A DNA stretch of 64,000 nucleotides from Bipolaris cookei. Its lineage: Eukaryota; Ascomycota; Dothideomycetes; Pleosporales; Pleosporaceae. Below, piece after piece: positions 50,119 through 60,771 of the stretch (positions within the stretch are counted from its first letter, which is position 1; every line of letters begins with the position of its first letter). Made by a program: the position numbers and the translations under genes. Below the pieces are notes generated by a model, which saw only the letters and a list, made by a program, of their open reading frames with translations, made no database searches and was not told the DNA's origin. The stretch is from the NCBI GenBank assembly GCA_002286855.1, contig NRSV01000024.1, positions 351,092-415,091 on the forward strand. Reading direction: 5' to 3'.

Positions 50119-51464
50119 ATGTTGGAAAAAGGACTCGCACGCACCCCAGTGCATGAGAACACAACAGACACCCCAGAGTAGGGATAGAAGAAGGGTTCCG
50201 CGTTTGGACGCTCGGGGAAAACATACCCCGGAGGCTATCCCATGCTGGCCGAACGCATCGCTTTGAAACCACAGACGGCTATCTATCGCAGATTCAACGC
50301 TCTAAATTTTCGGCGTATACTGTATCTTCAAGCCGAGCTCTGTATCCTAGAAAACCATCTGTGGAGGATAGAGAAAGCAGAGGACGAAAGATAAGAGAGA
50401 CAAAAAACGTCTTTCAGCTCCGTAGTCGACTGCGAGCGCATGCTCGAAGCAAAGAATGGCGACGGGAAGCCGCATTTGGAACTTCTCTGGAGAATTGATG
50501 AGAAACTGAGCCAGTACAGTGAGTTATAATGTCACCAGCAATTCGAATCAAGGGCAACATAACTAAAACTGTTGAATAGGCTCTGTAGCTAGCTAGCATA
50601 AGCGTGAACCGGGTACAAACAGCAAGGTACGAAGCACGTGCGCGCTGGGCTAAAGAGGGTTTGCATGAATGCAGAAGGGTTGCCAAAAGACAGGTGTATA
50701 TTCAAAAATTCTTGTTCTTATTCTTGCATATCTACGTGCATACAAGGTTCTCTTCTTGTGCTCTCTGCTATGTGTGGGGTAGAGCTTCCGAGCTATTCGA
50801 TCGCTGTCACCTTACTTATACGGACAAAAACGGTATAATTGTAGATGAAGGGCTTCTACAAGTTTCAACCTTATCCCAGATTCCAGCACTGCAGAAATTC
50901 GACCTCACCGACATCCAACACTTCCTCGGCAGCAAGATAATACAGCCAAACTTGCTTGAGGGTATTGACGCATTCCCTTGGGACTCTTACAAACACCCCG
51001 AGGACCATGCAACAGACCTGGTTGGAGTATACCCTCGCCAAAAAGCTGATAGTTTTTCTCGCTGGATTGCAGAGAAGTCGGTACGTCTGTTCGCCCGTGG
51101 AATCGGCCGTCTAACAAAAGGCAGTCCAAGCCTAGGTCACAAAGTGTATTATGACTCAGTGGTCCTGAAAATCACGTCTTGGATCACGTGTACTCTGGCA
51201 TCGCTGCTGCCCATTGCCTCGATTTTGGTCCTGTTAAATGTGCAATCACTCAAGGCTGGGCTTTGGATCATTGCTGTGTTCAACCTCTTGATGATCGTGT
51301 GTTTGAGGACGTTTACAGAGGCGAGGAAGTCAGAAACATTTGCTATTACTGCTGCGTAAGTGAACCCTTCACAAATATGTTTCTCAACCTGTGCTGACGC
51401 TTGTAGTTTTGCTGCTGTTCAGGTGGTGTTCGTAGGAACCGATCGTAACCCGGGTACCCGATGA
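50119..51464 (+). pseudogene. DUF6594-family membrane protein gene with three Gln-type stops
   Basis: Three exons (50119-50518, 50845-51355, 51407-51464) join in perfect phase to 323 codons. DUF6594 features are present: a GGYPMLAERIALKPQTAIYRRF start, the helical YLQAELCILENHLWRIEKAE and IDEKLSQYN, and C-terminal membrane segments (CTLASLLPIASILVLLNV, GLWIIAVFNLLMIVC) ending in AFAAVQVVFVGTDR. In-frame stops at 50179-50181 (TAG), 50185-50187 (TAG) and 50392-50394 (TAA) are each one C-to-T step from a Gln codon. Intron 1 (50519-50844) carries a 257-bp solo LTR; without it and its duplicated target the intron would be a normal 64 nt. DUF6594 proteins are fungal membrane proteins of unknown function, often near HET loci. 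Confidence 0.82.
50570..50826 (+). mobile_element. solo LTR, copy B (257 bp), inside an intron
   Basis: Begins TGTTG, ends GGACA, and is flanked by a perfect 5-bp duplication AAAAC (50565-50569 and 50827-50831). Same family and orientation as copy A at 24132. It lies in intron 1 of the DUF6594 pseudogene and leaves the splice sites intact. Confidence 0.88.
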
Positions 51465-51546
51465 GCATTTATCGTTTGGTGGCGGTGCTCAAGTGTTGTC
51501 TTTCGGGGTATTACTGACCATCTCTCGAGACTTCTATATATGTTTA

Positions 51547-51804
51547 TGTCCGTACGTAATAAGGTTACAGCGATCGAATAGCTCGGAAGCTCTACCCCAC
51601 ACATAGCAGAGAGCACAAGAAGAGAACCTTGTATGCACGTAGATATGCAAGAATAAGAACAAGAATTTTTGAATATACACCTGTCTTTTGGCAACCCTTC
51701 TGCATTCATGCAAACCCTCTTTAGCCCAGCGCGCACGTGCTTCGTACCTTGCTGTTTGTACCCGGTTCACGCTTATGCTAGCTAGCTACAGAGCCTATTC
51801 AACA
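51547..51804 (-). mobile_element. solo LTR, copy C (258 bp), inverted
   Basis: Reverse-complement copy of the same LTR, nearly identical to copy B by eye. It is flanked by GTTTA at 51542-51546 and 51805-51809. Separate target duplications show that B and C are independent insertions and not the ends of one composite element. Confidence 0.88.
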
Positions 51805-51809
51805 GTTTA

Positions 51810-52891
51810 TGTATTTGGACCATGTTAGGCGTTGCCTCAGATGGAAATTGTTATGTTCTCAGAAATCAACATTGGCAGAGGAATATTACTGTTCAATTCA
51901 GTGCCAACATTTGACATAGCACTTGCGATATATTACTGCGAATGACAGGGCACCCCATTCAATAGACCCGATATTTTCACGTTTGATGCTTTCATGCCGA
52001 GGGGCTAATTATGCTCCGCCTCCACGACTTCCTCCATTCCTATTACGCGAACATTTCGCATACACTCCGTGTCAGGATGGTGGTTAAGTTGCACAGCAGC
52101 CATGTCACATATCCTGCTGGTGTTATAGGTCGAAATGTCCAGTTCATTGCAATGAAACATATCAACTCCTTTGGTCAACGAATCTGGAAGGTGAGCACGG
52201 CTGCGTTTCCACAACCGCACTGGCCTCGAGCAATTCCATGTCAGACCATAGCTACACCAACCGTATACTTGTACTCTTTACCCCGATCTGGCGCTTGGAA
52301 GTCTGACTCATTACTTTCACCCCAGCATATCCCAAGAACAACCCCGCAATCTGGCCAGCTGGCCATAGCTTGCTCAGACACGCTGGGCACGTCAAGCTTA
52401 GTTGCTGTGATTAGATTGGTCCGCTCTTCGTCTATCTTATATCTTCCTGAGAATTTCTTCGTCTCGGCAGACGATGCTTTCTCGGCATAACTTGTATCTC
52501 AGCGCCAGACTGGCGGTTTTGGGCGCGGTGGCGGCTAGTGACTCTAGGGTTAATTCCCATTCTTGGGAAAACGTCCTTCACCCAGGCTTTCCCAGCCATT
52601 CTCCATGTCTTTGCTCGTCTTGGTATTGGCCTACAGGACCGAATTGGCAATCACAATCCACGTGTCTATCATACATGATGATGTCCCAGGGGCTAGTGAC
52701 TGCTTTCATTGGATAAAAAAGGTTCGCGGAGTAATGCTCTAGCCAAGTGTTGGAAATCACCTCGGCTGTGACCATCTTAATGATAGTATAAGTGTAGGGG
52801 AGCGCATGCTCCAAATTTCCCCCTGGCAGATCTTTGTGGTTGATCTCACTCTCTGGCCATCGATCCAGTCTGACGATCCACTCTACACGCC
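51810..52891. other. 1.1-kb stretch, no supported gene
   Basis: ORFs on both strands (for example plus 52011-52490) lack recognisable domains. The minus strand near 52360-52010 is open apart from two TGA codons and may be a gene scrap. The last few hundred bases should hold the promoter of the permease at 52892. Confidence 0.3.
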
Positions 52892-54541
52892 ATGAGTAAC
52901 GAGGCAGAAGAAAAAGTCGATGCAGTCCTCAAGGAGAGCTTGACTCCACCTGCAGCCGGCAGTAATAGTGGTGACTGCATCTCTAACGAGATTGAGGGAA
53001 AGAAGCTAGTCTGCAAGGTGGACTGGAGGCTCCTACCCATATTAGGGGCTCTATACTCCATTGCGCTCATCGATCGTACAAATGTAAGTGGAAGAGTTCG
53101 TCAGGCACCAAACGCTCTTATGAAACATTTCTAACAGAACTCTTAGATTTCGAATGCTCGAGTCGCAGGCATGGGACGGGACCTTTGTCTCGATATTGGG
53201 GACCGATATACAATTGTGCTGGTCATGTTCTTCCCCTCGTACTTCCTCCCTGAACTACCTTCGAACATTGTGCTGCGTAAAGTGGGAAGTGCGAATTGGC
53301 TGTCTTTTATCGCAGTGTCTTGGGGCGCTGTGATGATTGGCCAAGCCTTTGTGAAGAGCTGGATCTCACTTACTATGTGTCGTGTTCTGTTGGGAGCCTT
53401 CGAGGCTGGATTTTTCCCCGGTTGCGTTTATCTCATTACGTGTTGGTACCGCCGCTATGAAACGCAGAAAAGGTAAAGCAAGCCCTTTGACGATGACAAG
53501 ACTCGATGTAGAGCTTACCGATCTTTCAGGTTAGGCTTGTTCTACCTCTTCTCAGTTGGTATCGGTGGCCTGGCAAGTATTCTGGCCTATGGCTTGATGC
53601 AGATAGAAGGCCTTTCAGGAGTCCGCGGGTAAGCAGATCACAACCATAACCCCCAACTGCTACTTGAGAATAAGTGTACTGACATTTTGCACAGCTGGCA
53701 ATGGATCTTCATAGTGGAGGGACTGATTACAGTCGTCGTGGCCGTCGCAGCCTGGTTCATCATCCTGGATTTCCCTGACAAGGCTGAGAAGAAGGGTTTT
53801 CTTACTTCTGCCGAGGCAGCCGTGATCATGCAACGCATTCAAGACAACCGCGGCAACTCTATCGATGATCCACTGACCTGGGCAACATTCGGACTGCATG
53901 TTAAGGATGTCAAGTTGTGGGGATACGCCACGCTCTTCATGAGTACTACGATGCCTGCATACGCTTTCAGCTACTTCCTCCCTGTTATCCTGCTCGGCAT
54001 GGATTACACTGCGGGACAAGCCAACGCCCTCACCGCTCCACCCAGTCTCGTTGCCATGATCGGAGCCTTTGGTTTTGCATGGTTAGGTGATAAGTACCGG
54101 GTTCGCGCTCCCATCATCGCAGCACAATCTATCATTACTATCGTCGGGCTTATGATTGTTGCTTACGCCAAAAACAACGGGGCAAGATATTTTGGCACAT
54201 TCCTTGGCGTTTGCGGATGCCAGGGCAATGTACCTGCTATCCTTGCCTACCAAAGCAACAACATCCGCGGCCAAAGTAAGAGATCGGTTGGCAGCGCGCT
54301 GCAGATTGGATTCGGAGCCATTGGTGGCATCATTGCGTCGACCGTCTTCACGCAAAAGGAAGCTCCAAGATGTCTCACGGGACTTTGGGTTACTGCTGCT
54401 TTGCAATTTTACATTTTGGGTGTCCTAATATGCTTTACACTGTATTTCCGGAAGCAGAATGCGGTGGTTGAGAAGCAGAGGGCGAACGGGGAGCCCCTGG
54501 CTGAGAGGGAAGGACAGGTGGGGTTCAAGTACACCCTCTAA
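52892..54541 (+). CDS. MFS permease, allantoate permease (ACS/Dal5-like) family
   Basis: Four exons (52892-53083, 53147-53472, 53530-53628, 53695-54541) join in phase to 487 residues, typical for this 12-TM family. A 45-residue polar N-terminus leads to KVDWRLLPILGALYSIALID and RTNISNARVAGMG across the first intron, the classic first helix and DRTN motif. Further marks are CRVLLGAFEAGFFPGCVYLI, TCWYRRYETQKR and, in the second half, YFGTFLGVCGCQGNVPAIL and YQSNNIRGQSKRSVGSALQIGFG in two adjacent blocks. Members import allantoate, ureidosuccinate, nicotinate, vitamins or small dipeptides; the substrate is not decidable here. It is a different clade from the permease at 13746. No lesion. Confidence 0.92.
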
Positions 54542-55088
54542 GGCGTAGAAATGTCTTGTTGTGTATGATAAATTCTGTTTTGCAATACCGTCAGCGAGTA
54601 GTGCAAAGTAATAATATGCATAGTGTGCAATGTCTGCTGGACTCCGCTTGGATCTTGCGCCTTCCCTCTATGGTTAAGCGTGACACGATTACGTTTTCTG
54701 CCCAACCACTACGTGTCGCAGGTTGGACCCATGTCCGCTTGTCTCAGCCTCACTCGTGATAGCAGCACCTCAGTCAGCAACGCCATGTGCCTCAGCTTGG
54801 CTCCCTAGCCCTGCTCGAGGCATAATTACTTCTTTTTCGCACTTGTACAGTCTTGCCAACCTAGCTTCGCTCGCAACCCATTCACTCGCAAACATACGCA
54901 CTTAGTAGTTAATCGTAGTCGCTAATCGTCAACACCCTAACTCCGAGTCCTGCTCGGCGCTTTTATACGCATATACGCATATACGCACATACGACCACGC
55001 GCGCAGGCGCGACACAGCTCCAAAAACCACACGCCTTCTATACCCCATCTATACTCCATCTCAACGTCTCCCACTCTATACCACGACC
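54542..55088. promoter_or_regulatory. intergenic upstream of DUF7053 gene
   Basis: No gene seen. It contains a short repeat of ACGCATAT units at about 54967-54990 within the probable leader of the next gene. Confidence 0.4.
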
Positions 55089-55853
55089 ATGGGCTCAAAA
55101 CACTACTTACACGTCGCCCACCAAATTCCTTCGAACATGCACCCAACCGAAGTCATCGCTACCCTCCACGACCACGAGACAGCCCTCACACTGCAAGCAC
55201 TCACTTGCGGCTACACAAAAGCGCCCTCGACCTCGCCTTCAACCCTTAAAGACACTTACTGGTACCCGCCAGACCAGTACCCCGTCTCCACCTACAACGT
55301 CACAGAATGCATAACATGGTTCCCTGGTATCGGCGAGCTAGGCAAAAAATATATTACCTTCCCAAGTTGTTTTCAAGATACGCGGCAAGGACTCAAGACG
55401 AGAGCGGATGCCGCTGCCGGTGTGACTGTGCGTGCTGAGTTCCGGGTGGTGGAGAATGGAGAGGCGGGGAGCGAGGTCGAGGGCGAAGGTATGGGTGTCG
55501 GCGACGCCAAGTGGGTCCTTGTTGAGGACGTAGAGGTTACATGTGCGTGGTATCTCATGCCATTTGTCAAGGGCAAAATGGAGCTCGCGCACCGCGATGT
55601 GTGCCGCAAAATCATTGATAGGGTCGAACATAAGAAGCGAAGTTTAATGACGGCGGTCCAAAGACAGGACAGTAAGGCCGACGGAACCGAGGATCTGAAT
55701 ACTGGCTTTGCTCAGGAGATTAGAGAGCATTACAAAAAGCCACAGCCCGTGCAGTTTGGGCAGACACATCAGGTCGTCGAGGCAAATGCAGTCGATACAC
55801 AGAGAACGGCGATACCTGATGCGGATCTGCCGGACAAAATTACGTATAGGTGA
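55089..55853 (+). CDS. DUF7053-domain protein
   Basis: A single exon of 254 codons. The conserved first part (VAHQIPSNMHPTEVIATLHD, then CITWFPGIGELGKKYITF) and the middle segment (VEVTCAWYLMPFVKGKMELA) match a fungal family annotated as DUF7053. Members look like small SRPBCC-type ligand-binding domains, though that is inference. The C-terminus (about residues 190-254) is polar and probably disordered. No signal peptide, so cytosolic. Function unknown; it has no obvious tie to its neighbours. Confidence 0.75.
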   Translation: MGSKHYLHVAHQIPSNMHPTEVIATLHDHETALTLQALTCGYTKAPSTSPSTLKDTYWYPPDQYPVSTYNVTECITWFPGIGELGKKYITFPSCFQDTRQGLKTRADAAAGVTVRAEFRVVENGEAGSEVEGEGMGVGDAKWVLVEDVEVTCAWYLMPFVKGKMELAHRDVCRKIIDRVEHKKRSLMTAVQRQDSKADGTEDLNTGFAQEIREHYKKPQPVQFGQTHQVVEANAVDTQRTAIPDADLPDKITYR

Positions 55854-56535
55854 ATCAATCACAGTTTTTCTGTGTATTCAACAGTACCTTTTTGATATCA
55901 TGAACCGTACAATACTTTCCAGCTAACAACGCTTTGGATTAAGTCACATGTTGCTTATAGTGGGCTACTTTTACATACTTTTGATGACGATTATGTACAT
56001 TAGCCTACATGTTCACCAGTCACGATCGGATATCATGATTAGGGAGTAGCCATGCATTACGTTATGCAGTTGAGGAATAAACAAAGAAAGACTGCCCGTT
56101 GTCGAAATCAAGTATAGAGCACGGCCAAGACTTCGGAAACAAAGCATCGCAACGAACGACGATCATAGCACGGACGTTGGCAACAGCTCATAGTACCAGA
56201 AAGTCTTCAACTGTCCTACTGTACATGTTCACTTGGTGGCCGGTCTCTGTTAGCTTACTGAGAATAGCACACTTACATACATCGTGCATTTACTGTGCGT
56301 TGCTGCACCTAGATAAATAAGAAATATGTCAATATCTTGACGTACCTTGGTCCAAGTCTTGACTTTGCTTATTGAAGAGACATGTGCGGTCTAAGAAATT
56401 AATATAAAGTCGTGCTTTTGGAAGCCTCTTATGTTATTCATCTTCCTACAATCATCCATTCACCATCATTTTCTATTATCTTCTATTATCTTCTATCATC
56501 CTCCATCATCTTCCACCCTCTACTACCGATCCAAA
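55854..56535. other. intergenic upstream of WSC gene
   Basis: No gene seen. The final 80 bp are a pyrimidine-rich leader with repeated TCTTCTATTA-like units just before the start at 56536. Confidence 0.45.
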
Positions 56536-57318
56536 ATGAGAGCTTCGTGGATTCTATTCGCCTCTACGCTGTGCACCAGTGCCTATGCCCAAGGCTTCCA
56601 ACAAGCATCAGGCTCTGCCCAGCAAGTACTTGGCTCCCTCGACGTATCCGGCAACTCGTACAAATGCGAGAATGGTGAGTAGTCTCACGGCTTTTTTTTG
56701 GAAACATGTCAACATTAACATGTCCAATTAGGTGCCAAACCCACCCCCAACTGTGTCCACCCGTCGGAGAAACCGACTTGCGCCTGTACCTGCAGCAATG
56801 GCATCACCTTCAACCAGTCACTCTCGCCCAACTCTCCGACCTGCCCATCCGACGAAGTCTGCCAAAAAGCCAAAGAAGAATGCCTTTTGCGTGAGCAGCA
56901 ATTGAGCGCTCAACACACTGAAGCACAGCAACAAGCGGCAGCCGAACTCAACAAGGTCAAACAGGATCACTTGCTACGCGAGCAGGAGCTCCTTAAGAAA
57001 GAGCAGCAGCTGACTGAAGAAGTCAACACACTGCGAAACCCACCCTGGAAATACATTGGTTGCTATACTGATGGCAACATCAGGCTGCTTCGAGATGACT
57101 ACAAAAAGGAGAACAACATGACCCGTGACATGTGCGCGGCATTCTGTAAGGACTACAAGTACTATGGTGTCGAATACTCTATCGAATGCTTCTGTGGCAA
57201 TTCGTTCAGGACCACGACCGAAAACGTCCCCGAGAAAAAGTGCGACATGAAGTGTGCGGGAGATAACCTTACTTGTGGAAGCTCGTTCAAGATGAATATC
57301 TTTGAGAAAGTGCATTAA
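56536..57318 (+). CDS. secreted WSC-domain protein
   Basis: Two exons (56536-56674, 56732-57318) give 241 residues. A signal peptide (MRASWILFASTLCTSAYAQ) is followed by a Cys-containing segment (CVHPSEKPTCACTCSNGITF). A charged coiled-coil comes next (about 115-165, REQELLKKEQQLTEEVNTL), then a C-terminal WSC domain (WKYIGCYTDGNIRLL, MTRDMCAAFCKDYKYYGVEY, CFCGNSF, CAGDNLTCGSSFKMNIFEK). WSC domains bind polysaccharide in wall sensors and secreted enzymes. Here no transmembrane segment follows, so the protein is likely released or wall-bound, perhaps oligomeric through the coiled coil. The order coiled coil then WSC is uncommon for wall-stress sensors. Confidence 0.88.
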
Positions 57319-57928
57319 ACTTCATAGATATTGTAAGCGGGATCGGGGCTTTATCGTCTGCAACGCGAGGAATCTGGTCTATCAGGAGGAGATAGAATAG
57401 AGTTTCAAGGCTAGTCTACGAAAGTAATCAGCTTAACTTAGTAGATAGTGATTGGTGCATGGGGCACGGTGTTAGTAGTACTTGGTAGTAATTAAATTGA
57501 TTTGGAGGGAATAGGCTTGACCTTGATACCGGCAATCATGGTACCATACTACACAGTTATGCACCATGTTTTCCATTAAGAACGTGAGAAGACCGTGTTG
57601 TGTTAAAGTTTTATCGTTTCATGTACAATATGAACTTTGATTGGGAAGAGTTACGATTTGAGTGACTTTGAACGAAGGCGGATCCTGAAGGATTTTCAAG
57701 GTTTCGAACAGGAAAACATATCTAGACGCGTCATAGTGATTGGTTCTATTCGACACAGTTTCTTGGGCATCTTGCAGCTTTAGCCCTGGGTTTTGTCACA
57801 TATAGTCTCTGATCTACCTCGTTCGGGTATGTAAAGATAGCGAAGCATTCAGTGCTGGAGAAGGCCTTTGAAATATACTTCTAGATGTTATTCACTCTAA
57901 TATACTTAGGCAACATTCAGAGCAGCTA
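57319..57928. other. intergenic, no gene seen
   Basis: AT-rich 3' region of the WSC gene leading into the transposon nest. Confidence 0.4.
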
Positions 57929-58340
57929 CCATACATGGGCAAATCGTTTTTTTTGTCACGAGATGCTAGGAGCACAAGTCCAAAAGCTTTGGGAAGCGTT
58001 GGTGAATTGCTACATACACTATCTGTGAAGACTCAAGACGTTGCGTAAGGAAACAGAACAGAAATTCGTCAACAGAATATATCATGGGTGGCTAGCGTAC
58101 GTGTAATTCCTCGGTAGCACTCAGCCAATCAGCAGTAGAATCCAGGTGTTACGGCAACCCAGCGGTTACCGTGTCATTTTTGGAAAACAGGTTAGGCAGA
58201 AGTTAGCGTACCAAAGTCAATTCCAGTCAATCAAACAGAGGTTGTCAACAGTAAGATTTCCTCTGATTGGTAGAACTAAAGTTTGGTACGCTAACTTCTG
58301 CTTAATATGTTTTCCAAAAAAACGATTTGCCCATGTATGG
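57929..58340. mobile_element. MITE-like foldback element, ~410 bp
   Basis: Terminal inverted repeats of about 25 bp: CCATACATGGGCAAATCG at 57929 and its complement ending at 58340, each running into a T/A tract. TA lies just inside the outer CCA/TGG, so a TA target duplication with ends CATGGGCAAATCG is possible. A second, nested inverted repeat (58177-58215 against 58282-58320, about 38 bp) shares the right arm. There is no coding capacity. Confidence 0.7.
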
Positions 58341-58607
58341 ATGGGATGCGGCGCCTTTTAGCATCAAATTGGACCTTTAGATAGTTGGCACTAAGACTGC
58401 ATTATTAGAGGCTTATGCTTCTAATGATATGAATTACCTCGGGCTTGCTTTGAAGGAGAGACTCAAGATGGTCTAGACAAGTGTCGTTTGACGTCGCGTT
58501 ATCCCTTGTGTGCCGGTCAACTCCAGACTGTATTCCATATTCCTCAAGGGTTCTAAGTAGCAGGTGTGCTTGCTACTGTCCGGAGTGACTGTAGCAACAT
58601 TCCGGTA
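58341..58607. other. short spacer between MITE and transposon
   Basis: No feature recognised. Confidence 0.4.
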
Positions 58608-58883
58608 GCAGGCATGGTCATTGCGTGAGCATGGTCAGATAATGAGCCACCCCACCAAAATGCGCGCCCACCAAAAAACGAAGCTTTTAAGCCCTATAAA
58701 AAAGCTAATATCGCGAGATTTCTTGGTGGAGTAGTAACATCATAATATATTTGATGGCTGTCTACTTATATTTACTCGGAAGATTGATTTTGCGGCCGCG
58801 CGTGGTGGTTTTGGTGGAGGGCTCGGATGGCTGCGGTGCAGACGCACCACCACTCTGATCATCCGCAATACCACGACGCTTAG

Positions 58884-60560
58884 CTATTCTTGATATTTGA
58901 CTTCATGAAGCTTTTCTTTTGCCTTTATTCCCTCCATCATGAAGTTTTTTTGGTGTTGCAGCAACGCGTTCTTGTTGTTTTTGAGCCCGTGCAGCCGCGA
59001 GTTGCGCAGCCTTCGCCTCCCGCTCCTTTGCTCGTGCCTCCCGTGCCAACTGTCGGGATTCTTTTGCTTCTGCTGCAATCTTTTTTTGTAGGCAGTAGCA
59101 GCAGCTTTGATCTCTTTTTGCTCTTGTTTTCGGGGTTTTTCTGCCTTGGCTTCTTGGTGTTTTGCGTGTTCACGAGCCAGAGCTTCTTGTACTGACCGAG
59201 GACTCCACACCACCGCCAAACTTTGATACTCTTGGTGCTGCTGAAGATCTAGAACTGGATTATGCTTTTTCTTCTGTTTTTTGGCGTTTGTTTCACTGCG
59301 TAACTCCTCGTTTTCATGGTGGAGTAGCTCATTTCTGACCTGAAGTGAATGGAGTGCCTGTTAGCTCTTTGGCTTCAACTGTTGACTTATCCGGGACAGC
59401 AGCGTCGTATGACTTAGACAGCTGTCTCGAAGTACTCCCATATCCATGCTCGCCAACTTCTATATCCGCGTCCCGTTGTGGTGTTGAGATTTTGAAGCGT
59501 TGGAGTACAACGTCCGGATCAAGTGGATGAATTACAGTAGCTGCAAAGCTGCTTATAATATTCTTAAATATGAAAGTCGATGTATATGCCGCCCAAAATG
59601 AGCTTATAAAGTCACTTTTTTGCACGCGCAGCAACCCCTAGCAGCGGTGGAGGAAGTCAGATAGTTCGTTCGAGTAAGCTGTCGACAGAGGAGAATACAA
59701 CACCACGTCGAGTGGCTGAAGGCTGTGAGTCGCATGGGGGAGGGGGGGGGGGGGGGGGGGGGAAAGATCGCAATCAGGATTCGATGGGAGTCACAGTAAT
59801 CGATGAAGGATGGAGTAACGTGACTTCCATGGCCGTCGAGCAGAAGAAGTCTGTAGTCTTGTTTTGCTTTCTCCTTTGTCTTCCGGTCAAACACCTGTTC
59901 AACCCAAGCCTTTGCTAGCTCATTGTTACTCCAGCCAGACTCAGTTGTAGAGCAAAAAATCTGGTGTTTATCCACCTCCAAGTCCTGTATCCATCGCTCG
60001 CGAAGACCGACATTTCCTTTGAAGATAATCATAGGATCAATCCAGCTCCCATCAGCACAAACACAAGCCAAAACTATTATACACTCTCTACTACCATCTT
60101 TCAAGGCTGCTGTAACTTTCTTTTGGTCCCAAAGTTGTTTTGAAAACACTCTTTTTGACCTTTCTGCAACCCCAAGAAAGAACCCCTTCTCATCGATATT
60201 ATAGATATTGTGCGGCTCTATATTATACTGAGAGATCTTGTCACGAAGGAGTTCGAAATTCGATCGGTAACTATCGATATTATCAGCTTGCTGACGCTCT
60301 TGATCAATCCCAGTCACGAATTTGGTGGTGAGATGATCGCGGTGTCGACGAAGAAATCGGGAAATCCAGCTGTCCGAAGGCTCCCATTCTGCAATAACTG
60401 AAACGTAGTTTTTAATTATAGATCTAATAGATGGAAGAGCACGTTTATTTAAGTCCTGTATGTATTTTATAAGCTCGGATTCTTGTAGTGGAGTGAGTAG
60501 TTGGCGTTGGTGTGTCGGGTCGTCACGCGACTGAGTTTTGTTTTGGTGTCTCCGCGCCAA
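58884..60560 (-). pseudogene. DDE transposase of pogo/Fot1 type, broken
   Basis: Minus-strand frame from ATG 60560: a helix-turn-helix/CENP-B-like DNA-binding part (LTPLQESELIKYIQDLNKRA, SDSWISRFLRRHRDHL), then the DDE core with NIYNIDEKGFFLG (first Asp) and LLLLDGHGSHVTPSF (second Asp). At a C-tract (G run 59742-59762 on plus) the frame shifts; the third Asp (SLQPLDVVLYSPL) is read one frame over. TAG follows FLHRC and fits CAG. A further shift near 59340 precedes a Lys/Gln-rich coiled tail (KKQKKKHNPVLDL, AYKKRLQQKQ) that ends at 58884. The enzyme would cut and paste the element at TA sites; this copy cannot make it. Confidence 0.82.
59742..59762. repeat. poly-G run of 21
   Basis: An uninterrupted G21 within the transposase frame (proline codons on the minus strand), preceded by GGGGGA. 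It lies where the reading frame changes. Confidence 0.9.
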
Positions 60561-60771
60561 AGTATTGCGGTCAACACCAAATATTTTGCAGCTTCACGAT
60601 ATGAGATTTGTCCTTCTGTACCTTGCGAATCTATTTCTGCAATCGCTTTTGAAATCGGATCCGTGGTGGTGGAGTTATGTGGTGTTGAAGAGAATGGATT
60701 ACTATGCTACTTTTGGTGGGGTGGCTCATTGTCTGACCATGTTCACGCATTGACCATGCCCGATAGCAATA

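Larger units (their letters stand above)
58608..60763 (-). mobile_element. pogo-like DNA transposon 1 (decayed)
   Basis: Imperfect terminal inverted repeats of about 55 bp (left 58608-58660, right 60707-60763) share CATGGTCA, TGCGTGA, CATGGTCAG and AATGAGCCACCCCACC. Both ends abut TA (58606-58607, 60764-60765), the target duplication of Tc1/mariner-pogo elements. The enclosed transposase is listed separately. Confidence 0.8.

Noticed and set aside
50604..50838. Short ORFs starting MNRVQTARY in the LTR copies
   Set aside because: They recur because the LTR is repeated; they read LTR sequence and into the neighbouring gene, not a conserved protein.
50565..51809. Composite transposon with long terminal inverted repeats around a cargo gene
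   Set aside because: The two inverted copies each have their own, different 5-bp target duplication, so they are independent solo LTRs, and the gene between extends beyond copy B.
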